64,000 nucleotides of DNA, taken from positions 62,001 through 126,000 of the forward strand of contig NZ_JNYJ01000054.1 in assembly GCF_000716715.1 (NCBI RefSeq). Direction: 5' to 3'. The notes beneath the pieces are model-generated. The model saw only the letters and a program-made list of their open reading frames with translations. It had not been told where the DNA came from and did no database searches. This document shows, piece by piece, positions 1 to 10,184 of this stretch (within the stretch, counting starts at the first letter, position 1; each line of letters starts with the position of its first letter). Origin of the DNA: Dactylosporangium aurantiacum. GTDB lineage: Bacteria > Actinomycetota > Actinomycetes > Mycobacteriales > Micromonosporaceae. Position numbers and translations under genes: made by a program.

Positions 1-1677
1 GACCCGCCGCAGGTGCCGACCCCGACCCGGGACGCCGCCCAGCTCGACCGGGCCGGCGCCGGTCAGGTGCTGGAGCTGGTGCGCAACCTGGAGACGCTGG
101 TCGAGGCGATCAACGCCGAGCCGCCGTCGGTGCTGCGCTCCGGCGGCATGGGCGTGCGGGACCTGCGCCGCTTCGCCAAGCTCGTCGGCGTCGACGAGCC
201 GGCCACCGCGCTGCTGGTCGAGCTCGCCGCCGCCGCGGGCCTGCTCGGTGAGGAGATCATCGACAACAAGCGGGTGGAGAGCGTCTTCCTGCCGACCGTC
301 GCCTATGACGTGTGGCGGGCCCTGGGGATCGCCGCCCGCTGGCACCGCCTCGCCGTGACCTGGCTCACGATGACCCGCGCGCCGTCGCTCATCGGCCAGC
401 GCGACGACCGCGACCGCCCGATCAACGCCCTCGCGCCCGAGCTGTCCCGCCCCGGCGCGCCGGCGCAGCGCCGCGCCGCGCTGCAGGTGCTGGCCGAGCT
501 GCCGCCCGGCGCGACCATCGCCCCGTCCGACGTCGTCGAGCTGCTGTCGTGGCGCACCCCGCGCAGGGTCTCCCGCAGCGCCGCCGCGGTCGTCGAGGCC
601 AACCTCGCCGAGGCCGCGATCATCGGCATGACCGGGTTCGACGGCCTCACCGGCTTCGGGCGGCTGCTGCTGGACGAGGTCGTCTCCGGCAGCGTCGACA
701 CCGACGACCCGCTCGGCCTCAACGCACCGGACGGCGCCGCGCTCACCGGCTCGGCGGCCCTGCTCGACACGCTGCTGCCGGCCCCGGTCGACCACGTCCT
801 GCTGCAGGCCGACCTGTCCGTCATCGTGCCCGGCCCGCCCGAGCCGACCCTCGCCGGCGAGCTGGAGCTGCTCACCGTGCAGGAGTCGGCGAGCGCCCAC
901 CGCATCACCGCCGAGTCGGTCCGCCGCAGCCTCGACGCCGGCTACACCGCCGCCGACCTGCACGCCCTGCTGGCCCGCCGGTCACGGACCCCGGTGCCGC
1001 AGACTTTGACCTACCTGATCGACGACATGGCCCGCCGGCACGGCGGCATGCGCGTCGGCTCGGCCAACTCCTATGTCCGCAGCGACGACGAGTCCCTGAT
1101 CGCCGAGGTCCTCGCCGACCGCCGCCTGCAGGGCCTGACGCTGCGCCGCCTGGCGCCGACGGTGCTCGCCAGCCGCCACACGCCGGCGCGGCTGCTGGAG
1201 GCGCTGCGCGAGGCCGGATATCCGCCGGTGCAGGAGGACGCCACCGGCGCCGCCGTCCTGACCCGGCCGAAGGCCCGGCGCGGCCCACCCCGCCCGAGCT
1301 GGGCGCACCGCGGCATCGAGGACCCGGCCGCGGCCGCCCGGTTGTCCACCCCACGCCTCGCCGGCGTCATCGAGCAGATCCGCAGGGGCGACGCGGCCGC
1401 CCGGGTCGCCCGTCGTGCTCCAGTGACGGTTCGCGCCAACGGTACGTCCACCTCCTCGCACACCGAAGCGCTCGAGGTGCTCCAGCAGGCGCTACGCGAC
1501 AAGACCCGGGTCTGGGTCGGCTATGTCGACTCGCACGGCGCGACGGCGTCGCGGCTGGTCAGGCCGGTGTCGATGGGGGGCGGCTACCTGCGCGCCGAGG
1601 ACGAGCGGACGGAGATGCTGCACACGTTCGCGCTGCACCGCATCACGGCGGCCGCCCCGGAGGAGACGCCGGGATAG
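1..1677 (+). CDS. Helicase-associated protein with WYL-like C-terminus, 5' partial
   Basis: The frame is open from the first base of the window, so the N-terminus lies upstream and no start is assigned. The central part (roughly residues 255-415 counted from the window edge, beginning LLQADLSVIVPGP) resembles the helicase-associated C-terminal domain that actinobacteria encode beside the XPB-type helicase. The last ~70 residues (RVWVGYVDSHG to LVRPVSM) look like a WYL-type module. In Mycobacterium tuberculosis a protein of this kind (Rv0862c) adjoins the ErcC3/XPB helicase Rv0861c, and here XPB follows on the same strand after a 0.9-kb gap. A shared role in DNA repair or damage signalling is inferred from this linkage only. 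Confidence 0.8.
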   Translation, partial: DPPQVPTPTRDAAQLDRAGAGQVLELVRNLETLVEAINAEPPSVLRSGGMGVRDLRRFAKLVGVDEPATALLVELAAAAGLLGEEIIDNKRVESVFLPTVAYDVWRALGIAARWHRLAVTWLTMTRAPSLIGQRDDRDRPINALAPELSRPGAPAQRRAALQVLAELPPGATIAPSDVVELLSWRTPRRVSRSAAAVVEANLAEAAIIGMTGFDGLTGFGRLLLDEVVSGSVDTDDPLGLNAPDGAALTGSAALLDTLLPAPVDHVLLQADLSVIVPGPPEPTLAGELELLTVQESASAHRITAESVRRSLDAGYTAADLHALLARRSRTPVPQTLTYLIDDMARRHGGMRVGSANSYVRSDDESLIAEVLADRRLQGLTLRRLAPTVLASRHTPARLLEALREAGYPPVQEDATGAAVLTRPKARRGPPRPSWAHRGIEDPAAAARLSTPRLAGVIEQIRRGDAAARVARRAPVTVRANGTSTSSHTEALEVLQQALRDKTRVWVGYVDSHGATASRLVRPVSMGGGYLRAEDERTEMLHTFALHRITAAAPEETPG

Positions 1678-1707
1678 GGCGCGGCCCGGTCCGGGTTGCG
1701 GCTTCGC

Positions 1708-1947
1708 TCAGCGGGTGCTGGACCTGGCGGCGCCGATGATCGAGACGATGAGCAGGATCGCGGCCAGGCTGCCGACCGTCTCGCCGATCGCGTCGGTCAG
1801 CGGGCTGCCGAGCACCAGCCACGACACCAGGAACCAGGCCAGGCCCAGGATCCCGACCGTGCCGACCCCGACCATCGCCAGCGGCGAGAAGCCGACCGTG
1901 GCGTCATCGTCCACAGCCGATGCCGGAGCGCCCTCCAGGTCGGTCAC
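1708..1947 (-). CDS. Small two-TM membrane protein
   Basis: A 79-residue protein with a short acidic N-terminus and two predicted membrane helices (about residues 23-47 and 58-74), ending in a short basic tail. The C-terminal helix motif SLAAILLIVSIIGAA closely resembles that of the neighbouring 64-residue protein just upstream on the same strand (43-nt gap), so the two look like tandem paralogues in one operon. The start is a GTG without a convincing Shine-Dalgarno sequence. It lacks the features of the two-TM division protein CrgA, and I do not recognise the family. Hydrophobic pattern and paralogy are the main evidence that it is a real gene. Confidence 0.55.
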   Translation of the reverse strand: MTDLEGAPASAVDDDATVGFSPLAMVGVGTVGILGLAWFLVSWLVLGSPLTDAIGETVGSLAAILLIVSIIGAARSSTR

Positions 1948-1990
1948 CTTCCACAGCGTACCGACTCATCGCTCGCTGTCACGGTCTTCA

Positions 1991-2185
1991 TCAACCTCGG
2001 CGGATGGAGCCGATCACCGAGACGACCAGCATGAGCACGAGGATCGCGCCGAGGGACTCGCTCACGGCGGTCTGCACGTCGGTGTGCGCCACCTGCGAGG
2101 ACAGCAGGAACCAACCGACGGCCACCGCCACCGCGGCGAACCCGCCGAACGTCAAGGCCGCCCTGTCGCCGAACCGCCGACCCAC
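1991..2185 (-). CDS. Small two-TM membrane protein, paralogue of the next gene
   Basis: A 64-residue protein with two hydrophobic segments (about residues 9-30 and 45-61) and a basic C-terminus (SIRRG). The second helix, LGAILVLMLVVSVIGSI, matches the second helix of the downstream 79-residue protein, which suggests tandem duplication. The start is GTG. The gene reads away from the 19/20-bp tandem-repeat array at 2200-2388, so its promoter must lie in or beyond that array. The family is not recognised. Confidence 0.5.
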   Translation of the reverse strand: MGRRFGDRAALTFGGFAAVAVAVGWFLLSSQVAHTDVQTAVSESLGAILVLMLVVSVIGSIRRG

Positions 2186-2199
2186 GCCGACCAGTGTAC

Positions 2200-2388
2200 G
2201 GAGGGCACCGGCTCCCGCGGAGGCACCGGCTCCCCGGAGGTGGACCGGCCTCCGGGAGGTGGAACGGCCTCTACGGAGGTGGACCGGCCTCTACGGAGGT
2301 GGAACGGCCTCCGGGAGGTGGAACGGCCTCTACGGAGGTGGACCGGCCTCTACGGAGGTGGAACGGCCTCTACGGAGGTGGACCGGAC
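2200..2388. repeat. Tandem repeat, 19/20-bp unit, about 10 copies
   Basis: Roughly ten head-to-tail copies of a unit of the type GGAGGTGGACCGGCCTCTAC, alternating GGACC and GGAAC and ending in CTCTAC (20 bp) or CTCCG (19 bp); the first two copies are diverged. Each junction can form a small hairpin (CCTC-TACG-GAGG or CCTCC-G-GGAGG). The array lies between the divergent small membrane-protein gene (start 2185) and the XPB helicase (start 2616). It is open in several frames but looks non-coding: the XPB-like sequence begins only at 2616. Confidence 0.9.
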
Positions 2389-2615
2389 GACGCGCCCACC
2401 CCCGTTGCGCCGACCGGTCGAGCGGTAGCCGGCCCCCGCGACCACACCGCCATCTCCCGGTCCGAACGCGAGCGCCCGGCTTCCACCACCGCCGTGCCGC
2501 ACGAAGTTGCACGGCAGTCACTACGACAGACGTCATCCGACCCCCGAAAGGTTGCACGAACTCCGAACTCTCCCACATTCCGGGAAGTGTCATAGGTGCG
2601 TGCGACACTGGCTGC

Positions 2616-4259
2616 GTGCCCGAAGGTCCATTGATCGTCCAGTCCGACAAGACCCTGCTGCTTGAGGTCGACCATCCCGACGCGCTCGCGTGCCGGATGG
2701 CGATCGCGCCGTTCGCCGAGCTGGAGCGCTCGCCGGAGCACGTGCACACCTACCGCCTGACGCCGCTCGGCCTGTGGAACGCGCGCGCCGCCGGGCACGA
2801 CGCCGAGGGGGTCGTCGACGCACTGCTGCGGTTCTCCCGCTATCCGGTGCCGCACGCGCTGCTCGTCGACATCGCCGAGACGATGGACCGCTACGGGCGG
2901 CTGCAGCTGCTCAACGACCCCGTGCACGGGCTGGTCCTGCGCGGGCTGGACCGTGCGGTGCTGATCGAGGTCGCCAAGAGCAAGAAGCTCGCCGGCATGC
3001 TCGGCGCCAACATCGACGCCGACACCGTGATCGTGCACGCGTCCGAGCGCGGCCGGCTCAAGCAGGCGCTGCTCAAGCTGGGCTGGCCCGCCGAGGACTT
3101 CGCCGGTTACGTGGACGGTGAGGCGCACCAGATCGACCTCGCCGAGGACGGCTGGGTGCTGCGGTCATATCAGCGCGAGGCGGTCGACTCGTTCTGGGCC
3201 GGCGGCTCGGGCGTCGTCGTCCTGCCCTGCGGCGCCGGCAAGACCCTCGTCGGCGCGGCCGCGATGGCCGAGGCCAAGGCGACCACGCTGATCCTGGTCA
3301 CCAACACGGTCGCCGGGCGGCAGTGGAAGCGCGAGCTGATCGCCCGGACCAGCCTGACCGAGGAGGAGATCGGCGAGTATTCCGGCGAGCGCAAGGAGAT
3401 CCGTCCGGTCACGATCGCGACGTACCAGGTGCTGACCACCCGCCGTGGTGGCGTGTTCCCGCACCTGGACCTGTTCGGCGCCCGTGACTGGGGTCTCATC
3501 GTCTACGACGAGGTCCACCTGCTGCCCGCCCCGATCTTCCGGTTCACCGCCGACCTGCAGGCCAGGCGCCGGCTCGGCCTGACCGCGACCCTGGTCCGCG
3601 AGGACGGCCGGGAGGGCGACGTGTTCTCCCTGATCGGCCCGAAGCGCTACGACGCGCCGTGGAAGGACATCGAGGCACAGGGCTGGATCGCGCCCGCCGA
3701 GTGCGTCGAGGTCCGCGTCACGCTGACCGAGGCCGAGCGGATGACGTATGCGGTCGCCGAGCCCGAGGAGCGCTACAAGGTCGCCGCGACCGCCCGCACC
3801 AAGCTGCCCGTGGTCAAGGCCCTGATCGAGCGACACAAGGGCGAGCAGATCCTGGTCATCGGCGGTTACATCGACCAGCTGCACCAGCTCGGCGAGTTCC
3901 TGGACGCGCCGATCGTGCAGGGTTCGACCACCAACAAGGAGCGCGAGCGCCTCTTCGACGCCTTCCGCACCGGCGAGCTCAAGACCCTGGTGATCTCCCG
4001 CGTCGGCAACTTCTCGATCGACCTGCCCGAGGCGGCGGTGGCCATCCAGGTGTCGGGCAGCTTCGGCTCCCGCCAGGAGGAGGCCCAGCGCCTCGGCCGG
4101 GTCCTGCGCCCGAAGTCCGACAAGCGCCAGGCCCACTTCTACACGGTGGTGGCCCGCGACACGATCGACACGGAGTACGCCGCCCACCGGCAGCGGTTCC
4201 TGGCCGAGCAGGGCTACGCGTACACCATTACCGACGCCGACGACGTCCTGGCCCCGTAG
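2616..4259 (+). CDS. XPB/ErcC3-type DNA repair helicase
   Basis: A superfamily 2 3'-5' DNA helicase of 547 residues, the usual length of bacterial XPB (M. tuberculosis Rv0861c is about 540). Visible motifs are Walker A GAGKT at 206-210, a DEVH box at 298-301, the XPB-specific RED motif at 328-330 (LVREDGRE), and motif VI QEEAQRLGRVLRP near the C-terminus. The N-terminal ~170 residues form the XPB damage-recognition-like region. The GTG at 2616 (VPEGPLIVQ) was chosen because family similarity begins there; the frame stays open far upstream through the repeat array, but that extension is low-complexity translation of repeats. It follows the helicase-associated gene at the window start and probably acts in DNA repair. 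Confidence 0.93.
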   Translation: MPEGPLIVQSDKTLLLEVDHPDALACRMAIAPFAELERSPEHVHTYRLTPLGLWNARAAGHDAEGVVDALLRFSRYPVPHALLVDIAETMDRYGRLQLLNDPVHGLVLRGLDRAVLIEVAKSKKLAGMLGANIDADTVIVHASERGRLKQALLKLGWPAEDFAGYVDGEAHQIDLAEDGWVLRSYQREAVDSFWAGGSGVVVLPCGAGKTLVGAAAMAEAKATTLILVTNTVAGRQWKRELIARTSLTEEEIGEYSGERKEIRPVTIATYQVLTTRRGGVFPHLDLFGARDWGLIVYDEVHLLPAPIFRFTADLQARRRLGLTATLVREDGREGDVFSLIGPKRYDAPWKDIEAQGWIAPAECVEVRVTLTEAERMTYAVAEPEERYKVAATARTKLPVVKALIERHKGEQILVIGGYIDQLHQLGEFLDAPIVQGSTTNKERERLFDAFRTGELKTLVISRVGNFSIDLPEAAVAIQVSGSFGSRQEEAQRLGRVLRPKSDKRQAHFYTVVARDTIDTEYAAHRQRFLAEQGYAYTITDADDVLAP

Positions 4260-4374
4260 CCGCCGAGCGCTCGCAGGCGGTGATGGAGGGAGCCGGAAGG
4301 GAGCGGTAGACCGAGGCCGGACAGGTGCGCGGAGGACCGAGGCAGGCAGGGCGCCCGAACTCGGTGCTGACTGG

Positions 4375-4413
4375 GCGCTGGCGGCCGGATGCGCTGGCGG
4401 CCGGATGCGCTGG
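4375..4413. repeat. Short tandem repeat, 16-bp unit, 2.4 copies
   Basis: Two perfect head-to-tail copies of GCGCTGGCGGCCGGAT plus seven bases of a third. It is the first of three distinct tandem arrays in the convergent spacer between the XPB gene (stop 4259) and asd (stop 4837). Confidence 0.75.
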
Positions 4414-4456
4414 AAGTTGTCAGCCTGGGCACGGTCGTGACTTCAAGCCGCGAGGA

Positions 4457-4547
4457 CTTCCCACCGTCGGGGCTTCCCACCGTCGGGGCTTCCCACCGTC
4501 GGGGCTTCCCACCGTCGGGGCTTCCCACCGTCGGGGCTTCCCACCGG
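4457..4547. repeat. Perfect tandem repeat, 16-bp unit, 5.7 copies
   Basis: Five identical head-to-tail copies of CTTCCCACCGTCGGGG and an 11-base partial sixth. There are no spacers, so this is not a CRISPR. The perfection implies recent expansion or ongoing homogenisation. The CCC...GGG content of each unit allows small alternative hairpins. It lies in the convergent XPB/asd spacer, where I see no gene. Confidence 0.92.
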
Positions 4548-4630
4548 ACGCCACGGGCCGGCGCCTCGCACGTCGAGACCTGAACCCGCCCTGTCGGTTC
4601 GCCGTGATCGTCGTTGCCGCGCCCCGAACA

Positions 4631-4799
4631 CCGATCACAACCAGGCGTACAACGGCACAGGCCACCGATCGTGGCCCGGCGAACGGACGACACGGCCGCC
4701 GATCGTCAGCGGCGTACAAGCGACCGGACCGCCGACCGTCAGCCGGCGAACGGACGACCCGGCCGCCGATCGTCAGCCGGCGTACAAGCGACACAACCC
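4631..4799. repeat. Imperfect tandem repeat, ~34-bp unit, 5 copies
   Basis: Five units starting with CCGATC or CCGACC at 4631, 4665, 4699, 4732 and 4766 (periods 34, 34, 33, 34). Copies alternate between a GCGTACAA form and a GCGAACGG form, so the higher-order unit may be ~68 bp. Together with the two arrays just upstream it fills most of the 577-base gene-free stretch 4260-4836 between convergent genes. Confidence 0.8.
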
Positions 4800-4836
4800 G
4801 CCGAAACGTCGAAACGCCCGGTGGGAGCAGTGTGGC

Positions 4837-5898
4837 TCAGGAGCCCTGGAGTTCCTTCGACAGCAGCTCGGCGATCTGCGCCGTGTTCAGTGCCGCGCCT
4901 TTGCGCAGGTTGTCGCCCGTGACGAACAGGTCCAGCGCGCGCGGGTCGTCGATCGAGCGGCGGATCCGGCCGACCCACGACGGGTCGGTGCCGACCGCGT
5001 CGATCGGCATCGGGAACTCGCCGGCGGCGGGGTCGTCGACGAGGATCACGCCGGGCGCGTGGCGCAGCACCTCGCGGGCGCCCTCGGCGTCGACCTCGAC
5101 GCCGAAGACCGCGTGGACGGCGACCGAGTGGCCGGTGACGACCGGGACGCGGACGCAGGTGGCGGAGACCTTGAGGTCGGGCAGGCCGAGGATCTTGCGC
5201 GACTCGTTGCGCATCTTGAGCTCCTCGGAGGACCAGCCGGCGTCGCGCAGGGAGCCCGCCCACGGGACCACGTTGAGGGCGAGCGGCGCGGGGAACGGGC
5301 CGAGGTCGTCGCCGACGGCCTGGCGCACGTTGCCGGAGCGGGAGCCGAGGCTCCGGTCGCCGCTGACCCGTTCGAGCTGGCCGAGCAGGGTGTCGACGCC
5401 TTCCTTGCCAGCGCCGGAGACGGCCTGGTACGACGCCAGGACCAGCTCCTTGAGGCCGTACTCGCGGTGCAGCGGGGCCAGCGCGACGATCATCGCCAGG
5501 GTGGTGCAGTTGGCGTTGGCGATGATGCCCTTGGGGCGGTTGCGGGACTGCTCGGGGTTGATCTCGGGCACGACCAGCGGGACGTCGGGGTCCATGCGGA
5601 AGGCGCCGGAGTTGTCGACGGCGATCGCGCCGTGCGACACCGCGATCGGGGCCCATTCGGCGGAGACCTCGTCCGGGACGTCGAACATCGCCACGTCGAT
5701 GCCGTCGAACACGTCGGCGGCGAGCTCCTGCACGACGACCTCCTCGCCCCGCACGACCAGGGTGCGGCCGGCGGAGCGTTTGGAGGCGACGAGGCGGATC
5801 TCCCCCCACATGTTCTTGCGGGAGGAGAGCAGCTCACACATGACGGTGCCGACGGCGCCGGTCGCACCGACGACGGCCAGCGAAGGTAACGCGCCCAT
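4837..5898 (-). CDS. asd: Aspartate-semialdehyde dehydrogenase
   Basis: NADPH-dependent reduction of aspartyl phosphate to aspartate semialdehyde, the branch point to lysine/diaminopimelate, threonine and methionine. The 353-residue protein starts with a Rossmann motif (AVVGATGAVGTVM), has the active-site cysteine in NANCTT and the substrate-binding SYQAVSGAG segment, and is the usual length. It begins 11 nt after lysC on the same strand, so the two form an operon. It ends facing the XPB gene across a repeat-filled convergent spacer. Confidence 0.97.
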   Translation of the reverse strand: MGALPSLAVVGATGAVGTVMCELLSSRKNMWGEIRLVASKRSAGRTLVVRGEEVVVQELAADVFDGIDVAMFDVPDEVSAEWAPIAVSHGAIAVDNSGAFRMDPDVPLVVPEINPEQSRNRPKGIIANANCTTLAMIVALAPLHREYGLKELVLASYQAVSGAGKEGVDTLLGQLERVSGDRSLGSRSGNVRQAVGDDLGPFPAPLALNVVPWAGSLRDAGWSSEELKMRNESRKILGLPDLKVSATCVRVPVVTGHSVAVHAVFGVEVDAEGAREVLRHAPGVILVDDPAAGEFPMPIDAVGTDPSWVGRIRRSIDDPRALDLFVTGDNLRKGAALNTAQIAELLSKELQGS

Positions 5899-5909
5899 AA
5901 CGAGCGAAC

Positions 5910-7175
5910 CTACCGTCCGGTCCCCGCATACACCACGGCTTCCTCGGTGCCGCCCAGCTCGAAGGCGTCATGAATGGCACGCACGGCCACGTCGAGGTCG
6001 GTGTCGCGGCACACGACGGACACCCGGATCTCCGAGGTGGAGATCATCTCGATGTTGACCCCGGCCTCGGCGAGGGCGGCGAAGAGCTTGGCCGCGACGC
6101 CCGGGTTGGAGCGCATGCCGGCGCCGATGAGGGAGACCTTGCCGATGTGGTCGTCGAACAGGATGTCGCGGAAGTCGACGGTCGCTTTGACCCGCTCGAG
6201 CGCCGCCTTCGCGGTGGCGCCGTCGGTCTTCGGCAGCGTGAACGAGATGTCCGTGCGGCCGGTGCCCTCGGTCGACACGTTCTGCACGATCATGTCGATG
6301 TTGGTCTCCGCGGCGGCGACCGTCTGGAAGATCCGCGCGGCGACACCGGGCTGGTCGGGCACGCCGACGATGGTGATCTTCGCCTCGCTGCGGTCGTGCG
6401 CGACGCCGGTGATGAGCGCTTGCTCCACGGAAAGGTCCTCCATCGATCCGGTGACCATGGTGCCGTTTGCGGTTGAGTACGACGATCGGACGTGGATCGG
6501 CAGGTTGAACCGCCGCGCGTACTCGACGCTGCGCAGGTGCAGCACCTTCGCGCCGCAGGCGGCCAGCTCGAGCATCTCCTCGTACGTGATCTGCTTGATG
6601 TGCCGGGCGTTCTTGGCCACCCGGGGGTCGGCGGTGAAGATCCCGTCGACGTCGGTGTAGATCTCGCACACGTCGGCGTGCAGGGCCGCGGCGAGCGCGA
6701 CCGCGGTGGTGTCGGAACCGCCCCGGCCGAGGGTGGTGATGTCCTTGGTGTCCTGCGCCACACCCTGGAAGCCGGCGACGATCGCGATCGCGCCCTCGTC
6801 CAGCGCGCCGCGCAGGCGGCCCGGGGTCACGTCGATGATGCGGGCGCGACCATGCGTCGACGTGGTGATCACGCCTGCCTGGCTGCCCGTGTACGACCGT
6901 GCCTCGTACCCGAGGTTGTTGATCGCCATCGCGAGCAGGGCCATGGAGATCCGCTCGCCGGCGGTGAGCAACATGTCCAGCTCACGGCCCGCCGGGACCG
7001 GGCTGACCTGCGACGCGAGGTCGAGGAGCTCGTCGGTCGTGTCGCCCATGGCCGAGACGACCACGACGACCTCGTTGCCGGCCTTCCGCGTGTCGACGAT
7101 CCGCTCGGCGACGCGCTTGATGCGCTCGGCGTTGGCGACGGACGACCCGCCATACTTCTGCACGATCAGCGCCAC
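5910..7175 (-). CDS. lysC: Aspartate kinase (alpha subunit)
   Basis: Phosphorylates aspartate, the first step of the aspartate family. It has 421 residues with the kinase signature KYGGSSV at 7-13, an N-terminal amino-acid kinase domain and two C-terminal ACT domains (from about residue 265), ending VVYAGTGR as in corynebacterial LysC. The GTG at 7175 was chosen: AAGGAG (7185-7190 on the complement) lies 9 nt upstream and the family starts [10 protein letters not shown]; a 40-residue upstream extension has no homology. The beta subunit is probably made from an internal start at 6428. Feedback control through the ACT domains is expected from the family. Confidence 0.97.
   Translation of the reverse strand: MALIVQKYGGSSVANAERIKRVAERIVDTRKAGNEVVVVVSAMGDTTDELLDLASQVSPVPAGRELDMLLTAGERISMALLAMAINNLGYEARSYTGSQAGVITTSTHGRARIIDVTPGRLRGALDEGAIAIVAGFQGVAQDTKDITTLGRGGSDTTAVALAAALHADVCEIYTDVDGIFTADPRVAKNARHIKQITYEEMLELAACGAKVLHLRSVEYARRFNLPIHVRSSYSTANGTMVTGSMEDLSVEQALITGVAHDRSEAKITIVGVPDQPGVAARIFQTVAAAETNIDMIVQNVSTEGTGRTDISFTLPKTDGATAKAALERVKATVDFRDILFDDHIGKVSLIGAGMRSNPGVAAKLFAALAEAGVNIEMISTSEIRVSVVCRDTDLDVAVRAIHDAFELGGTEEAVVYAGTGR
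6426..6441 (-). promoter_or_regulatory. Internal RBS and GTG start for aspartokinase beta subunit
   Basis: Inside lysC, GGAGG (6437-6441 on the complement) is followed after 8 nt by an in-frame GTG (6426-6428) starting VEQALITGV. Initiation here gives 172 residues, the same length as the Corynebacterium glutamicum LysC beta subunit and aligned with its start (MEEAVLTGV). The sequence shows an RBS plus start; production of a separate regulatory subunit is inferred from the known overlapping arrangement. Confidence 0.75.
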
Positions 7176-7295
7176 GCCGTCGAGCTCCTTTCCACCCGTA
7201 CGGGCGATGTTGACGCAGCCGAGCGTACCGGCGGCCGGTACCCCTCGGGAGTGGCGTTCCCACGATCCGGCCGTCCGACGGGCGAGAATACGCAC

Positions 7296-8099
7296 GTGCG
7301 CTCACGTCGGGCCGGGGTATCCGCGATCACTGTGACCACCGGCACGGCGCTCGCCGTGGTCACCGGGCTGCTGCTGACCGCCTGCGGCGGGGGCGCACCG
7401 GTCGATCCGCCATCGGTCCCGGCGACCGGCGCGCCCGCCCAGCCCGACCCCCGCGGCATGCTCGCCGCCCGGGTCGCGGTGGCCAAGGACCAGCGGTACG
7501 TCGCCGCGTACACCCTGGTCGTGCAGGGCAAGGCGCCCCGCTCGGTGCTGGTCACCGTGGCCACCGACCGCACGTGGCGGGTGGACGTGCAGGGTGGTGC
7601 GCTCGGCGGCACCGCCGACGTGGCGATCGCCAACCGCTCCGAGGGCATCTACCAGTGCCAGATCAACCCCGCGAGCGGCTGCGTGCGGGTGGCCGCGGCC
7701 AACAAGAAGCTGCCGGCCGCGATCGACCCGCGGCTGCAGTACGTCTTCACCGCCTGGCTCGACGTCCTGCTGGACCGCCAGGTGCCGCTGGCCGTGGCGC
7801 CCGCCGACCCGCTCGCCGGCACGTCGGCGCCGTGCTTCGCGGTCGAGCCGGGCGTCACCGCGGTCCAGCCGCCGATCGACGCCGGGGTGTTCTGCTACAA
7901 CGACCGCGGCATCCTCGTCGCGGCCAGGATCCCGTTGGGTCTGCTCACCCTCACCGGGGAGCCCGCGCCGGCACCCGAGACGATCTCGCTGCCCGGGCCG
8001 GTGGTCGCCGGCGCGCCGCTGGGGACGTCCGCGCCCCCGCCGCCGAAGCCGTCGTCTTCGTCACCGTCGGCCGCACCGTCGATCTCGCGCTCCCGGTGA
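7296..8099 (+). CDS. Secreted lipoprotein, function unknown
   Basis: A 267-residue protein with a basic start (RSRRAG), a hydrophobic stretch and the lipobox LLTAC followed by GGG, then a Pro/Ala-rich linker: a lipid-anchored extracellular protein. The mature part (about 55-230) contains four cysteines ([11 protein letters not shown] and later PCFAV, VFCYN) that may pair; the C-terminus is Pro/Ser-rich. The GTG start gives a clean signal peptide. It is divergent from lysC (120-nt spacer) and ends at the leuA leader region. I do not recognise the domain. Confidence 0.75.
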   Translation: MRSRRAGVSAITVTTGTALAVVTGLLLTACGGGAPVDPPSVPATGAPAQPDPRGMLAARVAVAKDQRYVAAYTLVVQGKAPRSVLVTVATDRTWRVDVQGGALGGTADVAIANRSEGIYQCQINPASGCVRVAAANKKLPAAIDPRLQYVFTAWLDVLLDRQVPLAVAPADPLAGTSAPCFAVEPGVTAVQPPIDAGVFCYNDRGILVAARIPLGLLTLTGEPAPAPETISLPGPVVAGAPLGTSAPPPPKPSSSSPSAAPSISRSR

Positions 8100-8119
8100 G
8101 TGGTACGCTGGCGCTCGAC

Positions 8120-8191
8120 ATGTGGCAGACGGTTCTCCTTCTTCGTCGCCGCGACGAGGCCCGACAGGCCGGCACCTCGTCGCGGGGTTGA
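8120..8191 (+). CDS. Putative leuA leader peptide (Leu-codon attenuator peptide)
   Basis: A 23-codon ORF in the 158-nt leuA leader, MWQTVLLLRRRDEAR..., with three consecutive leucine codons (CTC CTT CTT) immediately before an 11-bp hairpin. Leader peptides rich in Leu codons precede leuA in other actinobacteria and act as ribosome-mediated attenuators. The same frame can also start at GTG 8096, overlapping the lipoprotein stop. Translation is not proven; position and Leu run are the evidence. Confidence 0.7.
   Translation: MWQTVLLLRRRDEARQAGTSSRG
8149..8185 (+). promoter_or_regulatory. leuA leader hairpin (attenuator candidate)
   Basis: A perfect 11-bp inverted repeat, CCGCGACGAGG (8149-8159) and CCTCGTCGCGG (8175-8185), with a 15-nt loop. 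It starts right after the Leu codons of the leader peptide, so a ribosome stalled for charged tRNA-Leu would sit at its base and influence folding. There is no U-run after it, so the mechanism (transcriptional, translational or through alternative pairing) cannot be decided from sequence. Confidence 0.7.
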
Positions 8192-8254
8192 GTCGCGTCT
8201 GCGCTCCTGCCGGTCGACCCTTCTTGGTCCCGACCACCTTTCCAGGAGCATTGA

Positions 8255-9964
<1,710 letters not shown>

Positions 9965-9976
9965 TCGTCGTCGAGG

Positions 9977-10004
9977 GGCCGGTCCGTCCGCGGGCCGGCC
10001 TTTC
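9977..10004 (+). terminator. Possible leuA terminator
   Basis: GGCCGG (9977-9982) pairs with CCGGCC (9995-10000) and is followed by TTTC, 13 nt after the leuA stop. It is short but suitably placed. Confidence 0.5.
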
Positions 10005-10184
10005 GCTATGTAGGCCCTGCCCAGGTCTTGATCGTCATTCGCATGTGGTCGATCCTGCCGGTCCCGGCGTCCCGGGCGACAGGGACCGCCGTCCCGGTGA
10101 TCCGGTCACTCCTGCCCCGCTGGTGTCGGGAATCGCACCGTGGCGCTGCGGGCGCGGCGTGCGCTGATGCCGCACAGTGGTGGC

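Noticed and set aside
1920-2615. N-terminal extension of the XPB frame through the repeat array
   Set aside because: It translates repeats and DNA antisense to the small membrane-protein genes; family similarity starts at 2616.
4457-4799. Possible CRISPR array
   Set aside because: Units are head-to-tail without unique spacers and there are no cas genes in the window.
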